Counted from the stretch's first letter, positions 45,901 to 57,689 are shown. The stretch is DNA of 64,000 nucleotides from Ulva prolifera (GCA_023078555.1 CM041197.1:7658842-7722841); one strand, 5' to 3'. The notes: a model not told the origin generated them from the letters alone. Program-made: numbers and translations.

Positions 45901-48900
45901 GCAATTGCGACGTGGGCCAAGGGGCACCCTGCGAGCCCAAGTGCTGCACGCGATACCAAACTTCGGATGAGGCACTGGTCACGACACGTCGCAGTGTTTG
46001 AGTCGCCAATGGCGTTCTGCTGCAGCATGCGCGTTGGTCCACTCTTCGTGGAGAGCGCACACACCTAACTTGCCTCGCACACACGGGGATGTTCTGCACT
46101 CGTGGCGCCCCGAGAATACACACATGGAATTCTGCCGTGCGTTTGGCGTGCACGTGAGCTCGCACCCAGGTCAGAGCGGCCTGCTTGTACGCACATACCC
46201 GCCGACTCGTCCAGCAGTTGACGAGGCGTGTATTCTCCGTCGGGGGATGGAAAGTTCGCCAGCAGAAACGTCGACAAAAGTCGAAGCAGAAAGTGCGCCA
46301 CGGCGCATTTTATGGTGGTGTGTCGTAGCATATGTATTGGTAGTGACATCGATGTATGTCGCATCGTCGCTGGGCAGAAGCTTGAGGTGTACGTCGCTCG
46401 AGGAGGCTTTCGCGGGTAGGTGCGTTACGTGGACTCAGCGCGTATGACATCGATGGTGATAGGTACCACTGTCGCACCGACAATCTGGCACCCCCATAAG
46501 ACAGCAGCACGCAGCACGCGCCGCCCCACCGTGTGCAGCGCCGCGTGACAGCTGCCGCTGCCTGTGGGCACACGGACCAGGTTGGAAAGGCAGGTCGGTC
46601 TGTGCAGCATCATCACGAGTATGATACGTGTGTGATTCGGCTGACATGCACCGAAGAGTCTGACGTTGCAGTAGAATGCATGGTTGGTCAGCAACACAGG
46701 CATCTGCACTGCGCGGGCAGCAGTGATGAACAACCGCATATACACGCGTCCTGATGGTATTAAACACATGTCCTGCTGGTGATGCCAACATGATTACGCA
46801 GACACAAGGCCTCATGTCAGCTTGCCCCTGCATGCTGCAGCAATTGCAATGGGCACTTGCAGGTCCCAGCACATATGGGGCCTGTGGCTGCTGCACTGCC
46901 CACCAACACCACAGCACACAGCACACAGCACCACCGGCACACATGCATGAAAAGGACCCAGGTGGCAGCACCGGCACGGCAGACATGAGCAGACATGGGC
47001 GTGTGAGTATGTGAGTAAGTGCAACCTGCTGCCTAGATCATGGAAGCATTTCAAATCCGATTCGGGCAGACGATGGGGCAAAGAGCCATAGCCATCGGGC
47101 AAGGGAGGTGTCACATAGTAAAGCAAAGTAAAGTAAATCTAAATTTACTGAGCCTTATCCTATTGGACATTGACAACTCCGAATTAACGGGACCACATAT
47201 GCCGAAGGGGTAAACCACCTGGAAACCCCCCTCAGACGACCGTACGCAACTCACAGGGCCTCCTCCTGTGCTAAGCGAGGTGGTCACGTGCGGCCGTTTT
47301 GATTCCCCAAAGCGCACGCAGAATCGAACCCACGACCTCCTGAAACGGATAGTGGTGGGGTTCACTCCAAACACAGGGCTCCGCACCTCCATGCTGGCAG
47401 GGTCCAGAGGTATCTGCCCGGCCATGAACAACAGGCCGTTCCACACCGCCGCCTGGCTGTACGGCCCGATGCTCGCTGGCGCCCACTCCGAGTGGCTCTG
47501 CACATGTAGAACCTTCCGCGACCTTCCAGAAGCTTCAGGGTGTCCGTCTAAAGGGTCGCCCATGCTCGCAGCACTGGGCGTGCGTGCGGGCGACGCGGCG
47601 ACGAGGGCGTCGATGGCGCATAGGACCCCGGGTGGGAGGGGGGCTGCAACGCAGGCGCGGGCCGGCGCGGATGCCTGGGGGACGATGCCGCGGTACGCCG
47701 CGTTGGCGGCGGGGAAGTGCGGCATGTGGCGGAGGAGGAGGTGCACGTACAGCACGGCCTGCCAGCCGCAGCCCCGCGCGGCCAACCCTGCGGGCACACC
47801 AACGTTTGGTCGTCCGGCCCGATCACATGGAACTGTTCTAAACCTCTGGTTCTGGTTTCTGGACGGTAGCCCTGCAGCCGCTGCAAGGCGACCCCACGCT
47901 GACACGCATGCAGCTGCGTGCTTGCGGCGCGGCAACCCTGTAGCCACCTCCGTGGGCACCCCGGGGCGGGGGTGCCTCCTGTGTGGTGTCGGCAGCGCTG
48001 GTAGGCTTGCCGGCCGCAACTGTGTGAGCTGCCGGTGGCTACGGTGCGGAGCTGGACTGGGTACGGCGCTGCAGGCAAGACTTAAAGGCAAAGCTGCGGG
48101 CTTACGTTTCTTGGCCACTCCTGTGCCCAGAGCTGCCGGAATGCGCGTGCGGTGTGACATGGCGGCGAGGCAGGAAGCGCTGCAGCTGCTTAATTTCGAG
48201 GGGCGATGTGTGGCTCGGTGGAACGCGGCCGCAACAGGCGGGTGGCTCTCAGGCCAGACAGGCAGGGACCACGCATGCGGACGCCTTCAGACCAAGCCAC
48301 CATGCCGTGTCTGTGAACCGAGGTGCGTTGCACAGACTCTCCTGTGCCTGCCTGCCAGCATGCAGCAGAATCATGCAATGGCCGGCATGCTGGCTCTACT
48401 TCGCTTCAGCAAGGAAATGCAAGGCACAGCCAATGGCGCACGAACGGTCGGCAGGAGTAAGCTGTAGCGATTCAACCAGGCAACAGACACGTCCATGAGT
48501 GCGCCTGGCATCAGCGCCGCCACCCGGTGTAGTTGAGGACAGCAACAAGTGCCACGAATGCGTGCTGGCGCGGCGTGATGGCACCACCCCGCACGCACAC
48601 CCGCAACAGCAGTGCTCGTCCGCATTGTACCCGATATGCTGGTCACCCTATGAGGGTGGCCGCCGCTAGGCCTTGCCGCAGGGAGCAAGCAAGCACTACA
48701 CAGGGATCCACCTTGCCACCTACGGCTGTGTGCGGGCCATGTAGCCGCGCGCAGGCCAGCATTGATGACCCGACATGGCCCCATGCATAACGTGACACCG
48801 CCGCAGGCAGGCAGGCAGGCACGGCAGCCTGGAGAGGCGGTCCAGGAGGCAGCCGGGGAGGTTGGCGTTGCCGGTCGCTGCGTGAACACACCCGCACGCC

Positions 48901-50543
48901 TCCAGCGACCGAGCAGGGGCCGGGAGCGCAGGCCTTTGCACGGGCGCGCACACGCCTCGAGCGACAGCCAGGCGGGAGCGGAGGGACGCACCTCGCTGCA
49001 GCTGCGCCAGAGCCGCTGCCACGGCGGTGCCTGTGTGCTCTGCACTCTCGGGGTACCCGTCGGGCGCCTGCTCCGTGTCATCCGTACCCGATGCACCGCC
49101 GCAATCCGCCGCTGAGTGCGTGCCCGTGCCTGCAGAATCTCTGTTTGGCCCACCCAGCTGCTGCGGTGCGGCTGTGTGCTGCTCAGGGGATTCCATGCTG
49201 CGCAGCGCCGGTGAGTAGCCGCCGAACGCATGCAGGGTGAAGGCACCGGCGGAGACGCTGCCGTGGGACGCCAGCTTTGAGGATGTGACTGCTGAGACGG
49301 AGTCCCGGCTGGCTGGGTCTGCGGGCAGCGGCTCCCGTGGAGCAGGTGGGGTCCAGTTGCTGGGGACGTCGACGACCACAGCAGCGGGTGAAGGTGGTCC
49401 TGCGGTCTTGGGGGTCACTGAGAACGTTTCTGGGCGTAGAAGCGCCACGGGGGCGATGTCGTTGCTGTCGATGGTGTGGATGGAATGGCCCTGCATGGCA
49501 TCGGACTGGTGGCAGCTGGAATACCAGCAGGATCTGCTAGTAGCAGCAGCGTGGCTGCAGTGGCCAGTTCTGCAAACTGTGGAGAGCTCTAAGAGAAGAG
49601 TGGTGCAGCCGTGGTCATTGGTCTGTGCACTCGGTGGCGGTGGATGGAGGCCTGGTGTCAGCATGTTGCAGCATAAGAGCAGGCTGGGAAGCACGGCTGC
49701 ACCTGGAGGGAGATCCGCCCGTGCGAAAACATTGGGCCATCTAGAGTCAAGGTCTCGAACTCACCGCCTTCTCCACAGGCGTTGCAGCCAAACTTGTCCG
49801 CGAGACCAACAAGGACATGCTGCACTTGTGCAAGTGATTGGCCCAAATGCTTCTGGCTGAGTCCTAGGGACGCTACTTTCACGAGGATCGAGTGCAGTCC
49901 TGCATCCACCATGCCCTGCAGAATGAACGCTTGACTGCCTCATCCCAGGCATCACTAGGGGCTGATCCATACCATACACGAGAACGAGCAACAGGGTGGA
50001 CCTCCAATCGCAATTTGAGTGCTTCCCTGGGACGCAGGTCAGTGACAGTGATTGCAAAAGATCGTCCGGGGTCTCCGAGCGAAGACGTCATACCTGCAGC
50101 AGCGTTACTTGCGGCTGATGCCAGAGATACGCGAGGGAGACCAGGCCCAGTCGGCCACAAACGTTCTCAACTCGAAGGCGTTGATAGTCAGATGCAATTG
50201 CACCAGACGCGACGCCCTGGACATCTTGATGCTTGCTCTTGACAAACGCGAGTAGCGCGTGCAAGTCCTCAACCTCGTCACCCTCTGCCACATCGTATTG
50301 CAGATCCCTGGCTATGGACTTGCCAGAGAAAGATTTGCGGTACAAGGGGACGTTCATACATGCTGGATACAGCGGCAACATTTGGTGTCCGACAGTCTGG
50401 AAGCAGTAACTGTCGAGGTCGTCAGGGCCGCTGGCCTCGGGATGTAGATTTGCGAGAGCGATCAGCTCATGCCCATGCTCCTGGCACTTCAAGATATTGA
50501 AACATGAGTCCTTGCCACCGGAAACAAGAGCCACGAACTTCAT
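37819..50543 (-). CDS. DPH6: Diphthine--ammonia ligase fused to two RidA-like domains
   Basis: Minus-strand exons: 50543-50094, 49915-49703, 49490-48992, 47787-47387, 39814-39295, 38558-37819 (TAG). All are phase-matched (0,0,1,0,1), giving 940 residues. Residues 1-210 are the ATP-dependent amidating domain: PP-loop SGGKDS (8-13), GAIASDYQRLRVENVCGRLG and CGEGGEFETLTLD (197-209). This enzyme makes the amide of diphthamide on eEF2. A Pro/Ser/Thr-rich stretch (exon 3) precedes the first RidA-like domain (GWQAVLYVHLLLRHMPHF, ARACVAAPLPPG). The second runs from SEWAPASIGPYSQAAVWNG and FMAGQIPLDP across a 7.57-kb intron to LLVMVPALPRGCDVEVQVIA. The domain-1 sequence keeps the RidA-type Arg before the LP motif; domain 2 lacks it there. 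The same architecture is known in yeast, plants and animals. Exon 6 is Gly/Ala-rich and poorly conserved, so its end is less certain. ATG 50543 immediately precedes the PP-loop strand. Confidence 0.88.
38823..39036. repeat. Direct repeat pair in DPH6 intron 5
   Basis: ACCAAAGCAATTCACTCTGC (38823) recurs as ACCAAGCAATTCACTCTGC (39012), each followed by AGAGC, about 190 bases apart. It may mark a duplicated segment or an insertion target duplication. No open frame or terminal inverted repeat was found between them. Confidence 0.7.
39942..39971 (+). repeat. Poly-C run (30 C)
   Basis: Uninterrupted homopolymer about 130 bases upstream (in transcript orientation) of the DPH6 exon 5 acceptor, reading as poly-G in the transcript. 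The length may be affected by sequencing. Confidence 0.85.
40542..40703 (-). CDS. Possible 53-residue hydrophobic small ORF in DPH6 intron
   Basis: A complete ATG-to-TGA frame on the same strand as DPH6, within its large intron. Residues 13-37 form a hydrophobic segment (NVLTCVQLALVIAAA) after a Cys-containing start and before a basic tail. There is no homologue I recognise and no promoter or splice support. It is probably a chance frame. Confidence 0.12.
   Translation of the reverse strand: MCVGGMCQTDRAVLTAIARAVNVLTCVQLALVIAAAMHERSRFRGRCSPHRKL
41275..41314 (+). repeat. Dispersed 40-bp repeat (R2), copy 5
   Basis: ATGTTGCAAGGACAAAGCG, then AAGGCAAACAACAGTGCG. A diverged member in the DPH6 large intron. 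Confidence 0.45.
44111..44157 (-). repeat. Dispersed 40-bp repeat (R2), copy 6
   Basis: Minus strand: GTGTTGCAAGGACGAAGTCG, then GGGCACTGCCGG after a spacer. A diverged member about 350 bases from copy 7, same orientation. Confidence 0.45.
44504..44547 (-). repeat. Dispersed 40-bp repeat (R2), copy 7
   Basis: Minus strand: GTGTGTTACACGGACAAAGG, then AAGGCGGGCAGCACCGCG. It is followed by CACCC/ACACCC-rich sequence, as after copies 2 and 3. Confidence 0.75.
46247..46447 (+). CDS. Possible 66-residue small membrane protein ORF in DPH6 intron
   Basis: ATG at 46247. Residues 1-20 are polar (Ser/Glu/Lys), followed by ILWWCVVAYVLVVTSMYVA, a convincing hydrophobic helix, then a short Arg/Cys-containing tail. 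It is antisense to DPH6, and codon third positions are less GC-biased than in the clear genes. No family is recognised and there is no promoter evidence. It could be a chance frame or a relic of an inserted element. Confidence 0.18.
   Translation: MESSPAETSTKVEAESAPRRILWWCVVAYVLVVTSMYVASSLGRSLRCTSLEEAFAGRCVTWTQRV
47117..47362 (-). mobile_element. tRNA-derived SINE, copy C
   Basis: On the minus strand it begins about 25 bases past the exon 4 donor of DPH6. It carries a B-box GTGGGTTCGATTC (an excellent match to the pol III consensus), then GCGTGCGCTTTGGGGAATC and the shared body, ending in AAATTTAGATTTAC and a TTTACTTTGCTTTAC tail at 47117. The A-box end is less clear. Confidence 0.85.
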
Positions 50544-53500
50544 CCTTAGAGCGCTGGACACACTGCAACTGCTCGGGAGAGCTCATTCAGGTGGACTCTT
50601 TTCAGCCACCGTGCTGTCACAGATGAACTACAAGGGAGCACAGTATACCATGAGTTCACACTTGCGCTCTATCTGCTGTAGTGTGCTTGGAACGCTGTGC
50701 TTCACGCCCTTCGGGCATACCGCTGTGCGTACATCAACGCCTGTAGACACCGCAAGAACAGATACAGCCTGCCGAAAGGGAGGGCCCTCGCAGCCATCTC
50801 GCGGAGACAGCTGGCGACGCTCGTTAAATCTCGCTGGCGGCACGGACATACTCGCGTGGTTATGATGTCCGGCTCAGTCGCCCGGCGCTTGTAGCTTCGG
50901 TGCCACTGCCTTCGTGCAATTTGCGACAAAGGTGTGGCAGAACTGCCGGGATGAACAGCAGATGCGGCATTGACGCATCCATATCACACATAGGCGATTG
51001 ATTTAGTCAATCAACTCTCCACAACAAATGCCAATGTGCAGCTGGAGGCGCCACGAAGCATGGCCCATGATTGGTCGATGCAACAACATCTAGCACAGCA
51101 GCCAGCGGGTCACGTAATTATGCTTGCTTAGATAGCCAAGTCGCAAGGCATCGAAGCTGTGTACCGCCGCAGGCTCTGGCCGGCCACAGACAGCAACCAC
51201 ACCTGCCCACACCAGGCATCTCTGACAGAGGGACAGGGTGAGGAGCAACATCCGGCACCCCAGCATCACCAACAAAATCTACAAGATAAGCACGATCACT
51301 ACATAATACATCAGCAGATGTCAAGTGGACCAGGCCGATGGAGCAAGTACAGCACCAAATCCGCACCGACAGTGACAAGCATAGCACGATGTGCCGCCGT
51401 GGCAGGTGGCAAGAGTATCTCAGTGGTTACATATGCTGTGAAGTCTTCAGCAGTGTCAGGCTGTATCACATGCATTTCATCACAGACATGAGATTGTGCT
51501 TATTGACCCCGGTGATACGGGATCCATGGACCCCATGAACAGAGGTCGGGACTCTATTGTGTAGCAGCAGTCTGAGCATCCACTGTTCTGTGTCATATCA
51601 ATATTATCACCAATTTTAACAGCTTTTGCAAGGCAGGTCGAGACATCACACAATGCGAGTTACAGACGGTGTTGTGTGTCACAGAGATAAAGGAGGATAA
51701 AGGAGGCGGACAGCACCACCGAAGCAGCAAGCAGGTCAAGAAGCCAGCTCTGTTTTGTATAGGCTAGCTTTTGAGGTAGGCTGTGGCTTCCAAGGCGGCA
51801 GGTTTGACCACAGATCACACGCCTGGCCTTCCAGACATGCAAATGCAGATGAGGGAGCAATGCTCCCGGAGCATGCTCATGTCCCAAGCAGCCTGAGCGA
51901 ACACAATGACTTTTCCAACATCGCTACAGATATCCTGTCGGGTCCTGTATTTGCCCACATCATAAGTCCAGGCTGAACGCATCAGTGAGACATGGCTGTA
52001 CGTGGCATGAGCGGTGGTTTCATGCAGCTATGGGCAAGGCAGGCCCAGCAAAACAAGTGCCCAGGTTGGACACGGATACAGAAGTCAGCAACCATGTTGG
52101 CATCATGCTCCAGACGCATCTACTGCGCACATCAGGTACAAGAACATGAACTCTAGGACAGGATGGAGCATGTGGCATACGGTGTTGTGACACACCGTGA
52201 ATTGATGTTCATGCTGCACCCAACAAATCCGTAGGGAGCAGCCTGCATGGCTGGTGTGTGGATGCAGTATCTTGAGATAGGCACTGAACATCGATTTGTT
52301 GTTGTAGTGAGCTCCCATGCATGCCATGCACGCTACAGCCTGTGACTCACATCAATCGCCAGCCCTGCGCCAGTGTGACAGGAGCCACATCTCCGCTTCA
52401 GATGGTGTTGAGAGGGCACTGCGCCTTGAATGCAAGTGCTGAATGCCATCCCCGACTGTACCTGCTCCACAGATGATAAAGCGTCCTGCTCAGTGCATCG
52501 ATCTCTGTCCATACATCGATATCTGAACCCGTAGGTGGAGGCTGCAGTTCTAGTGCCCTCTCAGCGGTAGTGAGACTGTTGCCATTTACAGGTGCATGAT
52601 GTGTTCTGAAACAGCTGCAGCACATCGTTAGACTCTGCGCGAGTTGCAGCCATCAACATCTGATTATGTGTGCTGCGGAAGCATGTGTCCGGGCCGACTG
52701 CAGCTGCCAAACCAAATCGGGCGATCGTTCATGTTCTGCCGCACACCTGCTCTGTGTACTTATCCTTGCCAACGTGATGCGAACAGGTTCCTCCTGACGG
52801 GCGCGTCCTAAATTACGACATGTTTGCGTAAACCATGGCTATTGCTCGCTGAAGCTATGCCATCATGCGTGTAGAGCGTATGCGTCGGTGCGAAGACCGG
52901 AAGGACTTCATTCACTGTACAACAATGGTGTACCAATAAGGGCACGGAATTACTACAAGCAGTACCCCATATGGTATGCAAAGAGAAACATCAGAAAATA
53001 GCCATCAGCATCGGATGGCACACGCTTCTTGTGCTTGACACCAGCACGTCTGCAATCGGCATGTGCAAGTGAGGACTCCAACAATCCCGCGCAACATCTT
53101 CGATACGACTTGCGTTGGCTCCTGTAGGTCCTGTGGTGAACGGTGCGTTGCCCAGTCGTGACCTGCTGAGGTTACACAGCCAGCACATATCTGTTTTGAC
53201 TGAGGGCTGCAGATGGCGTAACAAATGCTGCACAGCAAAACTATGTACTAGGATTTACATTAGATTGCGGCCATGTTGATGCCTGTGGTGCCTTCTGCTG
53301 TGACCATTCCATAATGTCGACTGGTGACTACCAAACGCACGACGGTATCTCAGCTGAGACCAGTGCAGCACTGGCAGTGCTGGACCTCACCCACGACCCA
53401 CGTACGTCAACATCATGCCTGCGTGGCGCGTGCGCTAGCGTGTGCACAGCAAGGCTGCGAAGCGCTAGACGTCGCCAAGAGCGTGCACAATATTCTGATT

Positions 53501-55171
53501 TGTACTGAAACGAGTCCTGAAATGGAGGGCTATCTCAACATGGAGACACTTGACGACAACCGCCACGTCGTGCTGCGCTGACTCTCCGCTGCTTCAAAAG
53601 TGGCGAGAAGCGTGTCTCGAAGCCCGTGCAAACTGGTCTCCGGTCGCAGTGCCAGGCGCCTGATGGACATCACTCGCCTACAGTGATCGGCATTGCCCAC
53701 GACGTTTGCAGGACCAGCATAGCACAGCCAAATCCCCAGATCCTGGATGCACATGCGACTAGCAGCTTGGGACAGGCTCCCAGGCGAGGCAGCGTGCAGC
53801 GCACGCACAACGCACGCTCTGTCTACGGCCTGCGCCGAGTGCCTGTGATGCGTGTGCTGCCTTGGCGGGCGGCCCGAGCGAAGCTCGTGCACCGGCCCGC
53901 CCGTGTCTCGCTGCACAACTACACCCTGTCATCGTCTGTTAAAGCGCTTCGACGATCACTTAGCGTACCATTCGGGCTTCATTGTGAACCGTACCGTACC
54001 TACATCGGTCTACGTACCGCCTGCGCATCTCGAGCTCGTCTCGGAGATTCGAGTTTGTGGGGTACCTTTCCCAAGGCCTAAGGCGTCAAGGACTACAGCT
54101 CGACAGCACTGCGCGTGGGTGGTGCGCTGTCATCGATGATTCCAAGAGTTGCAATATGATATGATTGGTAGGCTGGTTTATCGCTGCACCACGGCGAAAT
54201 ATCCAGGCAAGGCCTGTATATCTCGAGATAGGGGCGGACGTCGTGCGGAATTCAACTCATTCTCATGCGCGTGTCGTCATGATCACGACCTGTTGGCAGA
54301 CGCCATGTCGGCATTGACAGCATTGCCAATAGTATATACTGTGTGTACAGGTTATTTCTGACGTCTGTGCCCTGTTGGATACTAAAGCTGCCAGGTCGTA
54401 GTTGTGCACGTTCATGCCGGCATGGCGCGCTGGCCCCATCGAGAGGCCTTGGCCATGGCCAACATACCGCTCGGCAGCAGTGGCAACTGCCTCAGCTGCA
54501 AGAAATTCTGTGACAGCTGCAGGCCCCACATGGTGACCAACGCCGTGGCTGTGCGGTCAGTATGCGAGCATGACAGCTCTCTTGGAGGTCGCAACCATGT
54601 ATCCTTGTTCCATTGCCAAAGCAGGCGCTGCGTTTCGACCTTGATGCCTCAGTGGCCGTATTTTTGGGAGATATTCGGATGTTTCGTGTGCTTGGGCTCG
54701 ATCATCGTCCTTCTGCGCTGTCACAACAGCGCGCTAGCTATAGATCTCCGAATTCCTGTCGAGGTGACGTCCGACTTGCGGGCCTTATGCAACAAAAGCT
54801 TCCGCGAAAGCTCCATGAGGGACATTCGATCTGCATCAGTGCCCTGCCGCTGGCATTACGAACGCGATCTTCGTGGCAGCCCCCGTCTGACCACTCGCGA
54901 ACAACGAGCTGCACCCGGAACACGACAGCAGCGCATCCCCGTTATACGAGCTCGTCCTCACAATCAGCCATTCATGGAGGTATCTCGCAAGTTATGTCGA
55001 TTGCGGGGACGTTTGACGAAACAGGCGCAGGCCGGGCAGTGAACAAGCTGGCGATAGCAAGACACACAGCTGTCACATTCAGGTGTTTGACCATCGACGC
55101 AACAAACCAGCCACAACAACGCCAGGACAGGGCAGCTAGCGGCAGAGAGCTCGCGCGGCTATTTCCGAGCG
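50544..55171. other. Intergenic region between divergent DPH6 and multicopper oxidase genes
   Basis: 4.6 kb with no recognisable gene. Several 100-200-codon frames (for example 53626-54081 and 54404-55042, both +) have ordinary composition and no family motifs. Promoters of both neighbours must lie at its edges, but no TATA element stands out. Confidence 0.5.
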
Positions 55172-57689
55172 ATGGAAGGCGCGCCTTCTAAGCGATGCGT
55201 GTGTCGCGGCGCCTGCGCTGCGGTGGTGCTGGCGCTGGCTGTCGCTGGCCCGCAGGTGCGTACCACGCCATGCACCCCGCGGTCGGGTGCATGCATGGCA
55301 ACTTCACTCGCTGTGTACACGTTAACGAGCACCACATCTCTGTTACCTCATCGTGCACCTCATGTTTTGATGCAATGACCAACACGGGAGACCGCCACCG
55401 GAATGATCAGGCCTCGAGTTGTGGAAAGTGTGTGTTGCAAGGGCGAAGTTTGTCTTGGTTACACAAGAATAAAGTGTGCCTTTGATAGACAACTGGATAG
55501 GTGCTCCTTCGCTTGTCTGACACAGGTGCACGTATGACCTGATGCATGAACTCAGCGTTCTAATGCCACCCAGCTTTTTTAGGGATGCTGCTAGACGGGG
55601 CTCTACACCAGTGCTCTATAATCCGGCGGTTTTCCTGCTGAAATAGGCGTTTTTCCTGAAAGTGCCGCCAGGATTTTGAAGTCGTCAATGGTTTTCGCCG
55701 CTGAAAATGAAAATGAGCCGTCAAAGAAACATTCTCTACAGAGAGCGAGCACATCCCGCTGGAAGCTGTCCATCAGCGGCACCGCTAGAATTTGAAAAGT
55801 CCAGCGGGAATCCCTCTGGGAACAAAGGGCCCTGTAGAGCACTGCTCTACACCCTGGCATGATCACCATCTCCACTGCCGCTCACGCACAGTAGTCTGCA
55901 TGCATGTGGAGGCAGCTTCCTGCACTGTGTTCGAGATAGACACTCATGCCACTCATGCATCTCAACACCAGACCTGCAAACCTCGCAACTTGAATTAAGT
56001 GTGCACTGTGTTTGTGGACACGGCGGCTCTAAATGCACCACAAGCTTAAGCACGCCTGTATCCCACCCACAACACAGCACCTGCGAATGCAATCAACAGT
56101 AGGGGAACCAGCGAAGCTCCACGTGGCAGACGAGTTTTTGCAGGGCGCTGCGGCTAGGCGCGCCCGGCGGCCGCGCAGCGAGGCGATCACCACCGCCCCC
56201 CTGGACGACCACTGGGCGGCCGTTGCCGGCGCCCCCTTCAGCCACTCTGGCACCACCCGCACCCACTACATCCAAGCCGAAGAGGTCGTCTGGGACTACG
56301 CCCCCCAGGGCTCCAACGTCATCACCGGCGAGCCCTTCGGCCCCGACGAAAACGTGTTTGTCAAGGACTTCCTTGGCTCCAACTACACGAAATGCCTGTA
56401 CCACGGCTACACCGACGACACGTTCTCGGAGCGGCTTGAGCGGGCGCCGGAGGACGCGTACCTCGGCATGCTGGGCCCCGTGCTGCGTGCTGCGGTCGGG
56501 GACCGCGTCGACATCGTGTTCCGCAACCGCTGCTCCTTCCGCAACTCCGTTCACCTGCACGGGCTGTTCTACGGCAAAGGCAGCGAGGGCGCGCCGCATG
56601 ACGACGGCTCGGTGATGAGGGACATGCAGGACGACATGGTCGCGCCCGGCGGCAGCCACACCTACCGGTGCGCCCCGGCATGCACAGCACGCGCATGCAT
56701 TTGGTGCACGCGACAAGGCAGTGCGTGGGGCTCGGGGGCGGGCTACGTGTGGGCTGTCTGGCCATGGCTACGAGTGGGCTGTCTGGCCATGCTGTGTGCC
56801 GCGGCGACGCAGATCGGTGGAACATAGGTGTTCACGGCCAATGTGCCATGCGTTGTGTTACAACATACACTTGTATACAACTTGTGTCCAGTGGTCGCCT
56901 ACAGGCTCTCCTACCGCGTCGCACCTGTTCACACAGCGCCTAATGCATGGTTGCTGGCCCTGATCTCCAGCACAGCATCCCCGACCAACAGTCACTACTC
57001 ACGCAGCCGCGCCTGAGCCCCTTGTCACCACATGCAGATTAACGGTGCCGCAGCGCGCCGGCCCCGGGCCAGAGGACGACTCCTCGATCGTGTGGCTCTA
57101 CCATAGCCACACCGACGAGATCGCCGACACGTACGCCGGGCTGGTCGGGCCCCTCGTGGTCACCCGCGCCGCAGCCGCGCGCGCCGATGGAGGCCCGGCT
57201 GACGTCGACCGCGAACTCTTCACCCTTTGGGTCGTCATGAACGAGGGCCTGTCCGCTCTGTTCGACACCAACGCCGAGCGCCTCCAGAGGACGCCCCACG
57301 GCCACGAGACCCCCGCCGAGGAGGCCGCGGAAGCCGAGGAGTCGCTGGTGGCGGAGGAAGACGAGGGGGCTTTTGAGGAGAGCAACCTCATGCATGCGGT
57401 CAACGGCTACGTGTACGGCAACATGCCACGGCTGACGATGCGAGCCGGGGAGCGTGTGCGGTGGTACGTGTTTGCGCTCGGGACGGAGGTCGACATGCAT
57501 ACGCCGCACTGGCACGGCAACACGGTGCTGGAGCGCGGGCGGCGCCGGGACGAGGTCGAACTGCTACCGGCGACGCAGCTCGTGGCCGACATGGTGCCGG
57601 ACAACCCCGGGCGGTGGCTGATGCACTGCCACGTGAACGACCACCTCGCCGCCGGCATGATCGACGTGTATGAGGTGCTGCCGGCGTGA
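55172..57689 (+). CDS. Secreted two-cupredoxin multicopper oxidase (ceruloplasmin/ferroxidase-like)
   Basis: Exons: 55172-55255 (signal peptide), 56144-56667, 57038-57689 (TGA). GT-AG sites and phases (0,2) match, giving 419 residues. The N-terminus has basic residues then ACAAVVLALAVAG. The mature part resembles one ceruloplasmin/hephaestin repeat (HYIQAEEVVWDYAPQG, YTDDTFSERLER, LGMLGPVLRAAVGD). All four copper motifs are present: HLHG (165-168), HSH (225-227), HTPHWHG (357-363) and HCHVNDHLAAGM (399-410), supplying T1 Cys400, His and axial Met410 plus the T2/T3 histidines. Expected activity is O2-dependent four-electron oxidation of Fe(II) or another substrate in the secretory pathway or periplasm. 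Chlamydomonas FOX1 is a much larger six-domain relative. A Glu-rich insert (about 57300-57375) lies between the domains. The substrate is inferred; small extra exons in the 888-bp first intron cannot be excluded. Confidence 0.88.

Larger units (their letters stand above)
39815..47386. other. 7.57-kb repeat-rich intron of DPH6
   Basis: Joins the two halves of the second RidA-like domain. Contents: a 30-C run (39942-39971), CpG-depleted tracts (about 40000-40400, 41440-41800, 42640-43140), R2 repeats at 41275, 44111 and 44504, a 13-A run (43653-43665), a GC-rich CACA/GTGT block (44170-44540) and SINE copy C at the donor end. Two short frames encoding hydrophobic segments are listed separately. 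No transposase or reverse transcriptase was recognised. Confidence 0.65.

Noticed and set aside
47320-47345. Possible tRNA gene from the GGTTCGATTC box
   Set aside because: No paired acceptor or anticodon stems flank it, and the same segment recurs with a non-tRNA body in other copies, so it is a SINE head.
47268-48467. 399-codon + frame opposite DPH6
   Set aside because: Antisense to the RidA-encoding exon 4 and SINE copy C; no own motifs.
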